Positions 1-8,403 of a stretch of DNA of 64,000 nt are shown here, piece by piece. The notes under the pieces were generated by a model. That model was not told the DNA's origin, did not search any database, and saw nothing but the letters and a program-made list of their open reading frames with translations. The position numbers and the translations under genes were made by a program. Every line of letters begins with the position of its first letter. Position 1 is the stretch's first letter. Origin of the DNA: DASQUK01 sp963756425 (lineage in GTDB: Bacteria; Actinomycetota; Acidimicrobiia; Acidimicrobiales; VFJN01). The stretch lies in contig CAVWNW010000019.1 in the NCBI GenBank assembly GCA_963756425.1, positions 434,001-498,000 on the forward strand, written 5' to 3'.

Positions 1-1
1 C

Positions 2-1225
2 AACCCTCTCTGGAAGGACCCGGAGGTGCGCCAGGCGATCATGGGGCTCAACGCCACCAACTCGCCGAAGAACCTCTCCCAGGGCGAGATCGACCAGTGG
101 AACGGCCTCTACGGGTTGTACGGCCTCCTCGGCTTCCAGGTCATGGACCGCGACCCTGCCTCGCCGGCGCCGGCACTCACGGAGTGCCGGGCGAGCTGGT
201 TCGGGCTCACCCCGTTGACGCTCAACCCGACCTTCACCAACGTCAACGACATCGACAAGCTGGCGCAGGGCACCGCCGGCGTCGAGTGGACCCACTGGGG
301 CGACACGGTGAACATCTACGGCCGGGGTGACGACGGGTTCGCACGGGTGCCGTGGGACAACGTCGGCGTGCAGTACGGCCTGCGGGCGCTGGTCGACGGC
401 GTGATCTCGCCCGCCGACTTCCTCGACCTCAACGCACAGGTCGGCAGCTGGAAGAACACCGCGGAGATGGTGCCCGAGGGCTTCCCGTTCCAGGGGGCGT
501 TCAGCCCCCAGAACTTCGACCCCTGGAGCTCCCGCAACATGAACCTCAGTGGCGACGGCGGCGCCACCCCCGCCCCCCGGCACGAGGGCGACCCCGACGC
601 GATGCGGGCCGCCTACACGTCGGGGATGGAGTTCCAGGGCGACATCGACATCCCGATCATCGACTGGCGGCACTACCTCGAGGACGAGCTGGACATGCAC
701 CACTCGCACCAGTCCTTCGCCACCCGCCAGCGGATGCTCAACGCCGACGGCGATGCCTCCAACCAGGTCATCTGGTTCACCGACGCCCGGCCCGCCCGCG
801 CATTCGACCAGACGCCGATGGCGTTCGAGGTGATCGACGAGTGGATGGCCAACATCGCGGCCCACCCCGAGCGCAGCGTGGCCCGCAACAAGCCGGCGCG
901 GGCCGTCGACTCCTGCTTCGACACCAACGGCAACCTCATCGCCTCGGGCCGGAACGTCTGGGACGGCGTGCTCGACGACCGGGCGGACGGCGCCTGCACC
1001 CAGCACTTCCCGATCTACTCGTCGTCCCGCCGCCAGGCCGGAGGGCCGTACGAGGGCGGCATCTGGAAGTGCCAGTTGCAGTCCGTCGATCGTGCGATCC
1101 GCAAGGGCCTGTACGGCGACTGGCGACCGACAGCCACCGAAAAGGCCCGCCTCGAGCAGGTCTTCCCCGACGGCGTGTGCGACTACACCAAGCCCGACGC
1201 CGGCAGGCCCCAGGGCCGCCACTGA
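2..1225 (+). CDS. DUF6351-like protein, C-terminal part (5' end outside window)
   Basis: The frame is open to the left edge, so these are the last ~407 residues of a longer protein; the GTG at 26 is probably an internal codon. I recognise the pattern of DUF6351, an uncharacterised actinobacterial family of roughly 700 residues, mainly from GRGDDGF followed by PWDNVGVQYGLRAL, and a later HHSHQSF segment. No membrane segment or catalytic triad can be assigned in the visible part. It is followed by a repeat/hairpin region and then a DNA glycosylase on the same strand; nothing links the two functionally. The family call rests on remembered motifs; the function is unknown. Confidence 0.6.
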   Translation, partial: NPLWKDPEVRQAIMGLNATNSPKNLSQGEIDQWNGLYGLYGLLGFQVMDRDPASPAPALTECRASWFGLTPLTLNPTFTNVNDIDKLAQGTAGVEWTHWGDTVNIYGRGDDGFARVPWDNVGVQYGLRALVDGVISPADFLDLNAQVGSWKNTAEMVPEGFPFQGAFSPQNFDPWSSRNMNLSGDGGATPAPRHEGDPDAMRAAYTSGMEFQGDIDIPIIDWRHYLEDELDMHHSHQSFATRQRMLNADGDASNQVIWFTDARPARAFDQTPMAFEVIDEWMANIAAHPERSVARNKPARAVDSCFDTNGNLIASGRNVWDGVLDDRADGACTQHFPIYSSSRRQAGGPYEGGIWKCQLQSVDRAIRKGLYGDWRPTATEKARLEQVFPDGVCDYTKPDAGRPQGRH

Positions 1226-1232
1226 GCTTGTC

Positions 1233-1329
1233 GCCAGGCCCGGCAGGCCGTCTCGAGCCGAGGCAATAGGTTCCGCCGCCAGCCAGGCCCGGCAGGCCAT
1301 CTCGAGCCGAGGCAATAGGTTCCGCCGCC
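1233..1329. repeat. 48-bp tandem direct repeat (period 49)
   Basis: Two copies, 1233-1280 and 1282-1329, differ at one base and are separated by one base. Each contains an 18-bp motif reading GCCGAGGCAATAGGTTCC (1257-1274 and 1306-1323). Close variants recur directly at 1335-1352 and inverted at 1359-1376, inside the adjacent hairpin. A 49-bp period breaks any reading frame, so this is non-coding spacer. Confidence 0.85.
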
Positions 1330-1337
1330 GGCCAGCC

Positions 1338-1373
1338 GAGGTCATGGGTTCCCGAGACGGAACCTATGACCTC
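1338..1373 (+). terminator. Strong hairpin downstream of the DUF6351-like gene
   Basis: A 15-bp stem (1338-1352 with 1359-1373) has one G-T pair and a 6-base loop. It lies 113 bases after the stop at 1225 and ~67 bases before the next gene. There is no U-tract, as is common in high-GC actinobacteria. It could equally be part of a dispersed repeat, because its arms are copies of the motif in the tandem repeat just upstream. Confidence 0.5.
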
Positions 1374-1439
1374 AGCCACGAAGTCGCGGAACGCATTGCC
1401 TCGCCGTTGGGACGCCAGCCGACGTACGGTCGCCCGCCA

Positions 1440-2204
1440 ATGGACCAAGCCCTCGATTGCGCCGACGAGGCCGCCGAACGGTGCCTCCGGGACGTCGCGC
1501 CCGAGCGGATGCCCCTGGCGCTCGCGGACCTGCACCGGGCCCTACCGGTTGGGGCCGTGCTCCACCTGGCGGTCTGCGCCCACGACCGGCTCGAACCGCC
1601 GGGGTTGGATGACGACCGAATGCGCGACCTGCTCGTCGGCGCCGGCTTCGAACCCAACCCGCTGGGCGCTGCGGGGGTGCCGGCCGGGTTAGCGGCCCGG
1701 GCCCGGCGCGCCCGGACCCTCCCCGACACGGTCGGACCCGCCATGCGCCTGCTGATCTGCGGGCTCAACCCGAGCCTCTATGCGGCCGACGCCGGGGTGG
1801 CCTTCGCCCGCCCGGGCAATCGTTTCTGGCCGGCTGCGCTGGCGGCCGGCCTGGCGTCGGTCGACCGCGATCCCGACCACGCGCTCCGCCATCACGCCAT
1901 CGGCATGACCGACCTCGTCAAGCGGGCCACGGTGGCCGCCGACGAGCTGACCACCGCGGAGTACCGGACCGGCCTGGCCCGCGTGGAACGGCTTGTGCGC
2001 TGGCTCCAACCGGGCGGCGTCTGCTTCGTCGGCTTGGCGGGATGGCGGGCGGCCGTGGACCGGCGGGCGCAGCCGGGTCGGCAGACAGAGCGGCTCGGCG
2101 GTGCGTCCGTCTACGTCATGCCCTCGACCAGCGGGCTCAACGCGCGCACGTCGTTGGACCAGCTGGAGGGCCATCTGCGCGCGGCGGCAGCCGCGGTCGG
2201 GTGA
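1440..2204 (+). CDS. mug: Mug/TDG-type mismatch-specific uracil-DNA glycosylase with remnant N-terminal domain
   Basis: 254 residues. The C-terminal ~160 residues are a Mug/TDG-class glycosylase, which removes uracil or thymine mispaired with G. Visible are the GLNPS motif (about residue 107) with the downstream FARPGNRFWPA segment, GMTDLVKRAT, and the second motif MPSTSGLNA (about residue 227). The first ~95 residues (LADLHRALPVGA ... DDRMRDLLVGAGFEP) look like the tail of a class I SAM methyltransferase; fusions of such a domain to Mug occur in actinobacteria, but here the SAM-binding part is missing. The ATG at 1440 is the first plausible start after the repeat region; the frame is open further upstream, but that sequence overlaps the previous gene and is not methyltransferase-like. 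Confidence 0.8.
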   Translation: MDQALDCADEAAERCLRDVAPERMPLALADLHRALPVGAVLHLAVCAHDRLEPPGLDDDRMRDLLVGAGFEPNPLGAAGVPAGLAARARRARTLPDTVGPAMRLLICGLNPSLYAADAGVAFARPGNRFWPAALAAGLASVDRDPDHALRHHAIGMTDLVKRATVAADELTTAEYRTGLARVERLVRWLQPGGVCFVGLAGWRAAVDRRAQPGRQTERLGGASVYVMPSTSGLNARTSLDQLEGHLRAAAAAVG

Positions 2205-2210
2205 GCCCGG

Positions 2211-3482
2211 TCAGTCGCCCATCTCGGCGAGGCGGGCCTGGGACTCGTCGGCGGCCCACGAGAAGACGCCCTTCGACATCGTCGACAGCTCCTCCGTCGA
2301 CCGGGCGCTGAAGACCTCGGTTCTTACCCGGTGGACGCCTGCGTCGTCGGGCGCCGCCTGCGCCGCCAGTTCGGCGAGGTGGCCAGCCACGCGCAGGTCC
2401 CCGGCCGCCGCGAGCTCCGCTGCGCGGTCGGCCAGCCGCGTCGCCCCGCCAGCCAGATCCGCCAGCGCCCGGGCCAGCTCGCCATCGGGGGCGGGCTTGA
2501 GGTGGGCCGGGTTGCCGTCGTACCAGCCGCCGTAGAGGCGCCACACGGTCCGCACCACGAACTCCGGCTCGTCGTAGACGGGCCGCAGGTAGGGCCGGTC
2601 GAGGAGGTCGGACGGCGCTTGGACCGTGTGCACGATGTCGTCGAGGCGGGCGCCGGCGTTCATCAGTTCGAGCACCTGATCCACGAGGCTGTCCAGAAGG
2701 TCTGCCGTGTCAGTGAGGGCCCGCCGCACCCGGTCTGCGCCGGCGATGGGCCAGCCGTGCCCGGGCAGGAGCAGCTCGGGCTCGAGCGCCACCATCTCTC
2801 GGAGTGCGACCGCCCAGTCGCGCGGGTAGCGCTGCACCTTCTGCGGGTTGCCGCAGTTCGGCGACGCCCAGATGAACAGGTCGCCGGTGCACACCGCGCG
2901 CCGGTCGGGCATCCAGATCCACGTGTGGTCATCGGTCTCGCCCCGGCCATGGTGCAGCTCGAAGCGCTCGCCCGCCACCTCGACGTCGTGCCGCTGCACG
3001 TACGTCTCGTCCGGGTAGCGGTACTCGGTGGGCCACTGCAGGCCCGGGATCCTGAACTGCCGGGCGTTGATCACCGCGTTGTAGCCGGCGGTGAGGCGAT
3101 ACCGGTCGAATCGGGCCGACACGAGCTCGTGGGCCACGACCCGTGGCCGCGCGCGACCGGCCGCTGCCGCCTCGTCCTCGTAGGGCCCGAGGCCGAAGAC
3201 GTGATCGATGTGCCCGTGCGTGTACAGCGCCGCCGTCAGCGGCAGGTCGGTCCAGGCCCGCATCTTGTCGAAGTTCGCCTGGGCGAGGAACTGGCTCCCG
3301 GTGTCCACGAGCACCAGGGACCCGTCCGCGACCACGCCCGTCACGTTGCCGAAGGCCGTGATGAAGGCGAGGCCCGGCGCGACCTCGTCGAGGTCGCTGT
3401 TGACGGCCACCGGGTGCACCTGCTCCACCGAGATCTCGCCGCTCCACAGCCTGTCCGTCACCTCGAGCGCGCCCTGACCCAT
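2211..3482 (-). CDS. Metallo-beta-lactamase-fold hydrolase, alkylsulfatase-like
   Basis: 423 residues. Residues ~35-250 are an MBL-fold domain: metal motif THGHIDH at 88-94, a later HHGRGETDDH segment, CTGDLF and LLPGHG. The C-terminal ~150 residues resemble the alkylsulfatase dimerisation region, followed by a helical tail. Members of this group hydrolyse alkyl sulfates or similar esters using two zinc ions; the substrate here is unknown. No signal peptide, so cytosolic. It is convergent with mug (6-base gap) and divergent from the conservon across ~236 bases. Confidence 0.8.
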   Translation of the reverse strand: MGQGALEVTDRLWSGEISVEQVHPVAVNSDLDEVAPGLAFITAFGNVTGVVADGSLVLVDTGSQFLAQANFDKMRAWTDLPLTAALYTHGHIDHVFGLGPYEDEAAAAGRARPRVVAHELVSARFDRYRLTAGYNAVINARQFRIPGLQWPTEYRYPDETYVQRHDVEVAGERFELHHGRGETDDHTWIWMPDRRAVCTGDLFIWASPNCGNPQKVQRYPRDWAVALREMVALEPELLLPGHGWPIAGADRVRRALTDTADLLDSLVDQVLELMNAGARLDDIVHTVQAPSDLLDRPYLRPVYDEPEFVVRTVWRLYGGWYDGNPAHLKPAPDGELARALADLAGGATRLADRAAELAAAGDLRVAGHLAELAAQAAPDDAGVHRVRTEVFSARSTEELSTMSKGVFSWAADESQARLAEMGD

Positions 3483-3564
3483 GGCCCGACACTACGACCC
3501 GCTGATGCCCACCGTGAATGCTCGTAGACCGCGGAACGTGCCTACGGATGGGGAATCCGCCCAC

Positions 3565-3594
3565 TTGTTGTGTTAAGAATTGGGACCCTATGAA
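3565..3594 (+). promoter_or_regulatory. Possible promoter upstream of the conservon
   Basis: An AT-richer island in the 236-base gap between the MBL gene and the conservon contains TTGTTG (3565-3570) and TATGAA (3589-3594) with an 18-base spacer. The -10 lacks the final T, so this is weak. No other feature is evident in the gap. Confidence 0.3.
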
Positions 3595-3718
3595 GGATCG
3601 GGTCTGGGGCGATCCGGCTGGTCCAGCACGACCCAGCGGTCATACCAACGGTTCTCGTGCTTCTGGAGCCACCCACCCCGACGGTCGTGATGACGGCCGC
3701 GCCGCCGGGGCCACGCCC

Positions 3719-5762
3719 ATGCATCTCAGGTCGTCACAGACCGAGAAGGTGCGCCGGCGCGGCCCTATGCGCCGGGCAGTGCGCACGATCCTCGACTACC
3801 TGCCCCGTGGCAACACCCTGGACGACGAGACGTTCCAGCGGCGCCACCTGCTGTTGTGCTGGGTGCTGGCCCTGCACATTCCGCCGCTCTTCGCCTTCGG
3901 GCTGTGGCAGGGCTACGACGTCGGCCACATGGTGCTGGAGGTCGCGCCGCCAGCCGCCGCGCTCGTGTTCGCGCGGGCTGGCGCGCAACCGGCGTCTGGC
4001 CGGGTTCTTCGTCACCTTCGGGCTCATCTTCTGCTCGTACCTGCTGGTCCACCTCTCCAAGGGGTCGATCGAGGCCCACTTCCACTTCTTCATCCTCATC
4101 GGCCTCATCGTCCTGTACCAGGACTGGGTCCCGCTCCTGTGGAACACGCTGTTCACGGTGGTCTCGCATGGCGTCGGCGGCGTGGTCGACCCCAGCAGCG
4201 TGTACAACCACTACGCAGCGCAGAACAAGCCATGGCTCTGGGCGGGCATCCACGGCGTGTCGGTGCTGGCCGCCTGCGTCGGTGTGACGATCTTCTGGAA
4301 GAACACCGAGATGGAACAGCACCGCAGTGCGCGGCTGGCGTCCGACCTGGCCGAGTCGGAGCTGTCGGCGGTCCAAGCCGAGGCTGCCCAGCGCCAGTCG
4401 ATCTCGGACCTGTTCGTCAACCTGGCCCGCCGCAATCAGTCGCTGCTCGACCGGCAACTGGCGCTCATCTCCGAGCTCGAACAGCAGGAGAACAAGCCCG
4501 AGGCCCTGTCCGACCTGTTTCAGCTCGACCACCTCGCCACCCGCATCCGTCGCAACGCCGAGTCGCTGCTGGTGCTGTCGGGCGACGAACCGCCGCGCCT
4601 GTGGGGACGACCGGTCCCACTGTCCGAGGTCGTCCGCGCCGCGGCGGCGGAGGTCGAGGACTATCCGCGCGTCGAGGTGCTCGTGAGCGACTACCTCGAG
4701 GTGTCGGGCAGGGTGGTGGCCGACCTGTCCCACCTGCTGGCCGAGCTGATCGAGAACGCCACCATGTTCTCGCCGCCGAACTCGGGCGTCCGCGTGCGGA
4801 CCCACTTGGTGCCCGGCGAGGGGCGCACGTTCCTGCTGAGCATCGAGGACACCGGCATCGGCGTGTCCGACGAGCACATGCAGACGGTCAACGAGCTGCT
4901 CGCCAACCCCCCCGATCTCGATCCCCGTCGCTCGACGTTGGGCTTCCACGTCGTGGCTCGCCTGGCGCTTCGCCTCGGGCTCCGCGTAAGCCTGGCGCAC
5001 ACGCCGGGCGGTGGGGTCACCGCCCTGGTCACGCTCCCGCCCGACGTCGTCAGCGAACGCCGGCTGCCGGCATCGGACGTGGAGTCGCCGGCCTACGCCA
5101 CGTCCACCGTCGGCGGAGCCCGGCCGTACGACGGCGGCCCTTGGGTCGTCCAGCACCACGACCTGGCGCGGGCGTCGCACGAGCCCCAGACGGGGGTCGC
5201 CGTCGCCGAGCCGGCCCCACCCGTCGCGCCGCCGTTCGTGGCGCCGGCACCGGCGCCGCCCTACGAGGCACCCTCCCCGGAGCCGGGCCCGTGGTACATG
5301 GCAACGTCAGCGCCGTTCGACGCACCGTCGCCGCGGTTCGAGGCACCGGCACCGCCCTACGAGGCACCCTCCCCGGAGCCCGGCCCGTCGTATGTGGCAC
5401 CGTCGGCGCCGTTCGAGGCACCCGCTGCTCATGCGTACGAGGCACCCGCTCCGCTGCCCGCCTCGCCGTTCGCCCCACCCGACCCGGCATCGCCAACCCC
5501 GAGCCCGACGCCGGTGACCGCCGACGGCCTGGTCCGGCGCGTGCCTGGCGCCAGCCTGGCCCCCTCGCTCCGCAAGACGTCCGCCGACGACGGCGGGGCC
5601 CCGACCGCCGTGGGTGGCACCACACCCGCCGACTGGCGACCCGGCCCGCAGGCCGGTTCGATGCTTTCGCGCTTCCAGGCCAACCAGCGGGCCGGGCGGG
5701 CCGCAGCCGGGGCCTCGCCTCCGGTCGACATCGAGACCCACCCCGGAGAAGACGGTCCGTGA
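3719..5762 (+). CDS. cvnA: Conservon sensor histidine kinase (CvnA-like), with apparent frameshift
   Basis: Membrane kinase, first cistron of a four-gene conservon. The coding frame changes at the GGG run 3975-3977: upstream it runs from ATG 3719 (or 3767) through DYLPRGNTLDDETFQRRHLL and the first membrane helices; downstream it resumes in another frame at LARNRRLAGFF. Removing one G restores a single ~680-residue protein. It has about six membrane helices in the first ~190 residues, a coiled region, the LDHLATRIRRNAESLL motif typical of conservon kinases (~residue 268), an HATPase domain with ELIENATMFSPP (~337) and EDTGIGV (~376), then a Pro/Ala-rich tail with a 32-residue repeat. Its stop overlaps the next start (GTGA). 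Real mutation or base-call error cannot be told apart here. Confidence 0.85.
5247..5430 (+). repeat. 96-bp direct repeat coding the Pro-rich tail of the conservon kinase
   Basis: Two copies with a 96-bp (32-residue) period, for example 5256-5291 against 5352-5387 (one mismatch seen). They encode APPYEAPSPEPGP followed by Y..(T/P)SAPF(D/E)AP. The period is a multiple of three, so the repeat expands the protein without breaking frame. The tail is extended, Pro/Ala/Glu-rich and likely disordered. Confidence 0.8.
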
Positions 5763-6178
5763 CCAACTCCCACAACGGTGGGGAGCTCGACTGGCTGATC
5801 AACAGCTTCGTCGACCGGATACCCGGCGTGAGCAGCGCCCTCGTCGTGACCACCGACGGTCTGGTCCTCGCCCACTCCCACCGGATCGCGCGCGACACGG
5901 CCGACCAGCTGGCGGCGGTCACGTCGGGGCTTGCCAGCCTCACGACCGGCGCCGCGCGGTGCTTGGAGGCCGGTGCGGTCCAGCAGGTGATCGTGGAGCT
6001 GACCCGCGGCTACCTGTTCGTGACCACGATCGGCGACGGTTCCGCCCTGGCCTTGATGTGTGGAACGGAGTGCGACATCGGCCTCATCGGCTACGAGATG
6101 AGCCTGCTGGTCACCCGCATCGGTCAGGTGATGACGCCGGCGCTGCGGGCCGACGGCCAGGTCATGCCTCCGCGATGA
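5759..6178 (+). CDS. cvnB: Roadblock/LC7 domain protein (CvnB-like)
   Basis: 139 residues, the full length of a roadblock/LC7 protein. Such proteins dimerise and bind the partner GTPase of the conservon, probably acting as its regulator at the membrane. The pattern is clear: WLINSFVDRIPGVSSALVVT near the N-terminus, DGLVLAHS, LASLTTGAARCLEAGAVQQV in the middle, GYLFVTTIGDGSALAL and a C-terminal amphipathic helix. The GTG start at 5759 overlaps the kinase stop (GTGA), and its stop overlaps the next start (ATGA), indicating translational coupling across the operon. Confidence 0.93.
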   Translation: MTNSHNGGELDWLINSFVDRIPGVSSALVVTTDGLVLAHSHRIARDTADQLAAVTSGLASLTTGAARCLEAGAVQQVIVELTRGYLFVTTIGDGSALALMCGTECDIGLIGYEMSLLVTRIGQVMTPALRADGQVMPPR

Positions 6179-6537
6179 ACATGTTTTCCGACGACCCCAG
6201 GCTGGTGCCGTTCTACACGCTGACCCAGGGCCGCACCCAGCCGGACGGGCGCGACCTCCCCTGGGAGACGATGGTCGTGGCCACCAGCGATGGTCGCGCG
6301 GCACGACGACAGCTGCGCTTCGAGCAGGGCCAGATCCTGGACCTGTGCGGCGGCCCCGTGTCGGTGGCCGAGATCGCCGCCCACCTCGGTGTGCCGCTGG
6401 GGGTGGCGGCGGTCCTGGTATCCGACCTGGACTCCGGCGGTTACGTCGCCATGCACCGACCCAACGTCACCGACAATGGTCGGCCCCACCGGGAGATCCT
6501 GCAGCGGCTCCTTCACGGCCTGAAGGCGCAGGCATGA
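6175..6537 (+). CDS. cvnC: DUF742 protein (CvnC-like)
   Basis: 120 residues. DUF742 proteins are the third conserved member of conservons; they have a winged-helix-like fold and their biochemical role is unclear. Here the N-terminal LVPFYTLTQGRTQP block, the central FEQGQILDLCGGPVSVAEIA helix-turn-helix-like segment and LGVPLGVAAVLVSDL match the family, ending with EILQRLLHGLKA. ATG 6175 overlaps the upstream stop and its stop overlaps the GTPase start (both ATGA), so it is made in step with its neighbours. Length is normal and no residues appear to be missing. Confidence 0.93.
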   Translation: MNMFSDDPRLVPFYTLTQGRTQPDGRDLPWETMVVATSDGRAARRQLRFEQGQILDLCGGPVSVAEIAAHLGVPLGVAAVLVSDLDSGGYVAMHRPNVTDNGRPHREILQRLLHGLKAQA

Positions 6538-7115
6538 GCGCGTATCGAGGCGCCGCCGCCGACGCACCGATCCCGGTGAAGATCGTGATCGCCGGCGGCT
6601 TCGGCGCAGGCAAGACCACGTTCGTGGGGGCCGCCTCCGAGATCGCAGCGTTGAGCACCGAGGCGGCGATGACCGACCTGTCCGTGGGCATCGACGACCT
6701 CTCGGCCGTGCGGGGCAAGACCACCACCACCGTGGCGCTCGACTTCGGCCGCCGGACGATCGACGAGGGCATGGTCCTCTACGTGTTCGGCACCCCCGGT
6801 CAGGATCGGTTCTGGTTCATGTGGGACGACATCGCCCGCGGCGCAGCCGGCGCCATCGTCCTTATCGACACTCGCCGCATCGCCGATGGGTTCGCCGCCA
6901 TCGACTTCTTCGAGGATCGGCGGGTGCCGTTCGTCGTCGCCATCAACCTGTTCGACGACGCCCCGCGCCACCCGCTGGAGTCGGTCCGGGACGCGTTGGC
7001 GCTCGCGGCGGACGTCCCGTTGGTGGCCTGCGACGCCCGCGACGGCCGCTCGGTCGGGCCGGTGATGGTCACGCTCGTCGAGCATGCCCTGGCCCGCTCG
7101 ATGGCCGGGGCCTGA
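6534..7115 (+). CDS. cvnD: Conservon GTPase (CvnD-like, MglA/Ras-like)
   Basis: 193 residues; small Ras-like GTPase, last gene of the conservon. The P-loop is GGFGAGKTTFVGA (residues ~19-31), switch region FGTPGQDRFWFMW, and AINLFDD stands where NKxD would be, a variation usual in this family. It is expected to cycle between GTP and GDP with the roadblock protein and transmit the kinase signal in a membrane-associated complex of the four proteins. ATG 6534 overlaps the DUF742 stop. The operon ends here; a small gene on the other strand follows, with only 11 bases between the two stop codons. Confidence 0.93.
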   Translation: MSAYRGAAADAPIPVKIVIAGGFGAGKTTFVGAASEIAALSTEAAMTDLSVGIDDLSAVRGKTTTTVALDFGRRTIDEGMVLYVFGTPGQDRFWFMWDDIARGAAGAIVLIDTRRIADGFAAIDFFEDRRVPFVVAINLFDDAPRHPLESVRDALALAADVPLVACDARDGRSVGPVMVTLVEHALARSMAGA

Positions 7116-7126
7116 CCGACGCGGGC

Positions 7127-7282
7127 TCAGGCCGCCAGATCCTCGTCGAGGGCGACGACCTCGGGGGCCTGCTTCCCGAAGATGCCGAAACGGCGGAGGG
7201 CGACCTCGGCCAGCGCGGCCAACCCGAAGATCAGGAGGTAAGCCAGGAGGCCGAGGTCCGCCAGGGCGTTGAGGTCGACCAT
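7127..7282 (-). CDS. Small single-pass membrane protein, 51 aa
   Basis: Short reading frame ATG 7282 to TGA 7127, tail-to-tail with the conservon. It has an acidic/polar N-terminus (MVDLNALADL), one membrane helix rich in Leu/Ala/Ile (GLLAYLLIFGLAALAEVAL), a basic RR following it, and a short acidic tail. I do not recognise a family. Codon use (G/C at third positions) is like the neighbours, and the hydrophobic pattern is unlikely by chance. The 5' side carries the inverted repeat GCATGCG/CGCATGC (7294-7300 and 7315-7321). Confidence 0.5.
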   Translation of the reverse strand: MVDLNALADLGLLAYLLIFGLAALAEVALRRFGIFGKQAPEVVALDEDLAA

Positions 7283-7360
7283 CGCCGCTCACGGCATGCG
7301 GAGCTCCGCCGAAGCGCATGCATGGTCGCCACCGTAAGACCCCAACACACGACCGGGCAT

Positions 7361-7374
7361 CGGGGATTCCCCCG
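7361..7374 (-). terminator. Weak hairpin after the LLM oxidoreductase gene
   Basis: 5-bp stem CGGGG/CCCCG with a 4-base loop, 16 bases beyond the stop of the minus-strand LLM gene. Short and without a U-tract. Confidence 0.3.
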
Positions 7375-7389
7375 AGGCGCGTTCAGCGG

Positions 7390-8391
7390 TCAGCGAGGTG
7401 CGAGGTCGCGGATCGCCTGCCGTTGGTCGTAGCCGAACGGCAGCAGGGCCAGCGCGGGCGTCGACACGCCGTTGGCGACGTAGCGCTGGATGTGCTCGCG
7501 GCATTGCTCGGGTCTGCCCCACACGATGAGCTCGTCCACGACGTCGTCGGGGATGGCCGCCAGCGCGCCCTTGCGATCGCCCTCCTTCCACAACCGCCAC
7601 ATGTCCCCGAGCCGGTCGCCGCGCCCCAGCCACTCGTGGAACGCGGCGTACACCGGCACGTTGAGGTAGGCGGCGATGGCGAAGCGCCCCATGCCCCGCA
7701 CGGTGTCGGCGTCGTCACTGGCAGCCACAAAGATGCGTGCCGCGATCTCGGGGGCGGGCGCGGCGTCAGGCGCGGCGTCGGGCGTGCTCGACTTCCCCTC
7801 GGCGGCGCGGCGCACGATCGGGGCCACCGTGGCCACGTCGTCGGCCGACAACCAGTTGACGATCGCACCGTCCCCCTCGCGGCCCGCCAGCCGCAGCATG
7901 CCCTCCCGCAGGGCGGCCACCAGGATCGGCACCGGCTCGGGCGGCACCACCCCCAGCCTGAAGCCCCGCACCGAGAACGTCTCGTACTCGGCGGTCACCT
8001 TTTCGCCCGTGAGCGCCTGGCGCAGGAAGCGCACCATGTCGCGGGTGCGCTCGTAGGGCCGTTGGAACGGGATGCCGTTCCAACCCTCGACGATGACGTC
8101 GGACGACGTGCCCACCCCGAGGGCGACCCGCCCCGGCGCCGCCTGGGCCAGCGAGCCCACGCTCTGCGCCAGGCAGCCCGGCCCCCGCGTGAACGCCGGC
8201 ACGATGGCGGTGCCGAGGCGCAAGCTCGGCGCCCACGCCGAGGCGAGCGCCAGCGGCGTGAAGGCGTCGGCGCCGTTGGCCTCGGACGACCAGACGTCCG
8301 TGTAGCCGAGGTCGGCCAGCTCCACGATCCAGCCGCGCTGCTCGTGCAACGGGACGCCGTCGAAGGGAATGGTCATGCCGTAGCGCTGCAT
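7390..8391 (-). CDS. LLM-class (luciferase-like) flavin/F420-dependent oxidoreductase
   Basis: 333 residues. TIM-barrel protein of the bacterial luciferase-like monooxygenase superfamily; actinobacterial members mostly use F420. Family pattern: WIVELADLGYTDVWSSEA near the N-terminus, LRLGTAIVPAFTRGP, the LALGVGTSS-type loop, then PERTRDMVRFLRQAL-like and PVPILVAALREGMLRLAGRE segments. It is cytosolic and its substrate cannot be read from sequence. It lies 12 bases downstream of the TesB-like thioesterase gene on the same strand, so the two are probably one operon transcribed from the leaderless promoter at 9227. Confidence 0.88.
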   Translation of the reverse strand: MQRYGMTIPFDGVPLHEQRGWIVELADLGYTDVWSSEANGADAFTPLALASAWAPSLRLGTAIVPAFTRGPGCLAQSVGSLAQAAPGRVALGVGTSSDVIVEGWNGIPFQRPYERTRDMVRFLRQALTGEKVTAEYETFSVRGFRLGVVPPEPVPILVAALREGMLRLAGREGDGAIVNWLSADDVATVAPIVRRAAEGKSSTPDAAPDAAPAPEIAARIFVAASDDADTVRGMGRFAIAAYLNVPVYAAFHEWLGRGDRLGDMWRLWKEGDRKGALAAIPDDVVDELIVWGRPEQCREHIQRYVANGVSTPALALLPFGYDQRQAIRDLAPR

Positions 8392-8403
8392 GACCGGATG
8401 CTG

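Noticed and set aside
26..1225. GTG at 26 as true start of the first gene
   Set aside because: The frame is open upstream to the edge with coding-like codons, and family length requires a long N-terminal part.
1233..1329. CRISPR-like direct repeats
   Set aside because: Only two copies with a one-base spacer; no spacers of regular size and no cas genes in the window.
3657..3980. Alternative N-terminus for the conservon kinase in the downstream frame
   Set aside because: It is Cys/Arg/Ser-rich nonsense with no helices, whereas the other frame gives the expected membrane segments.
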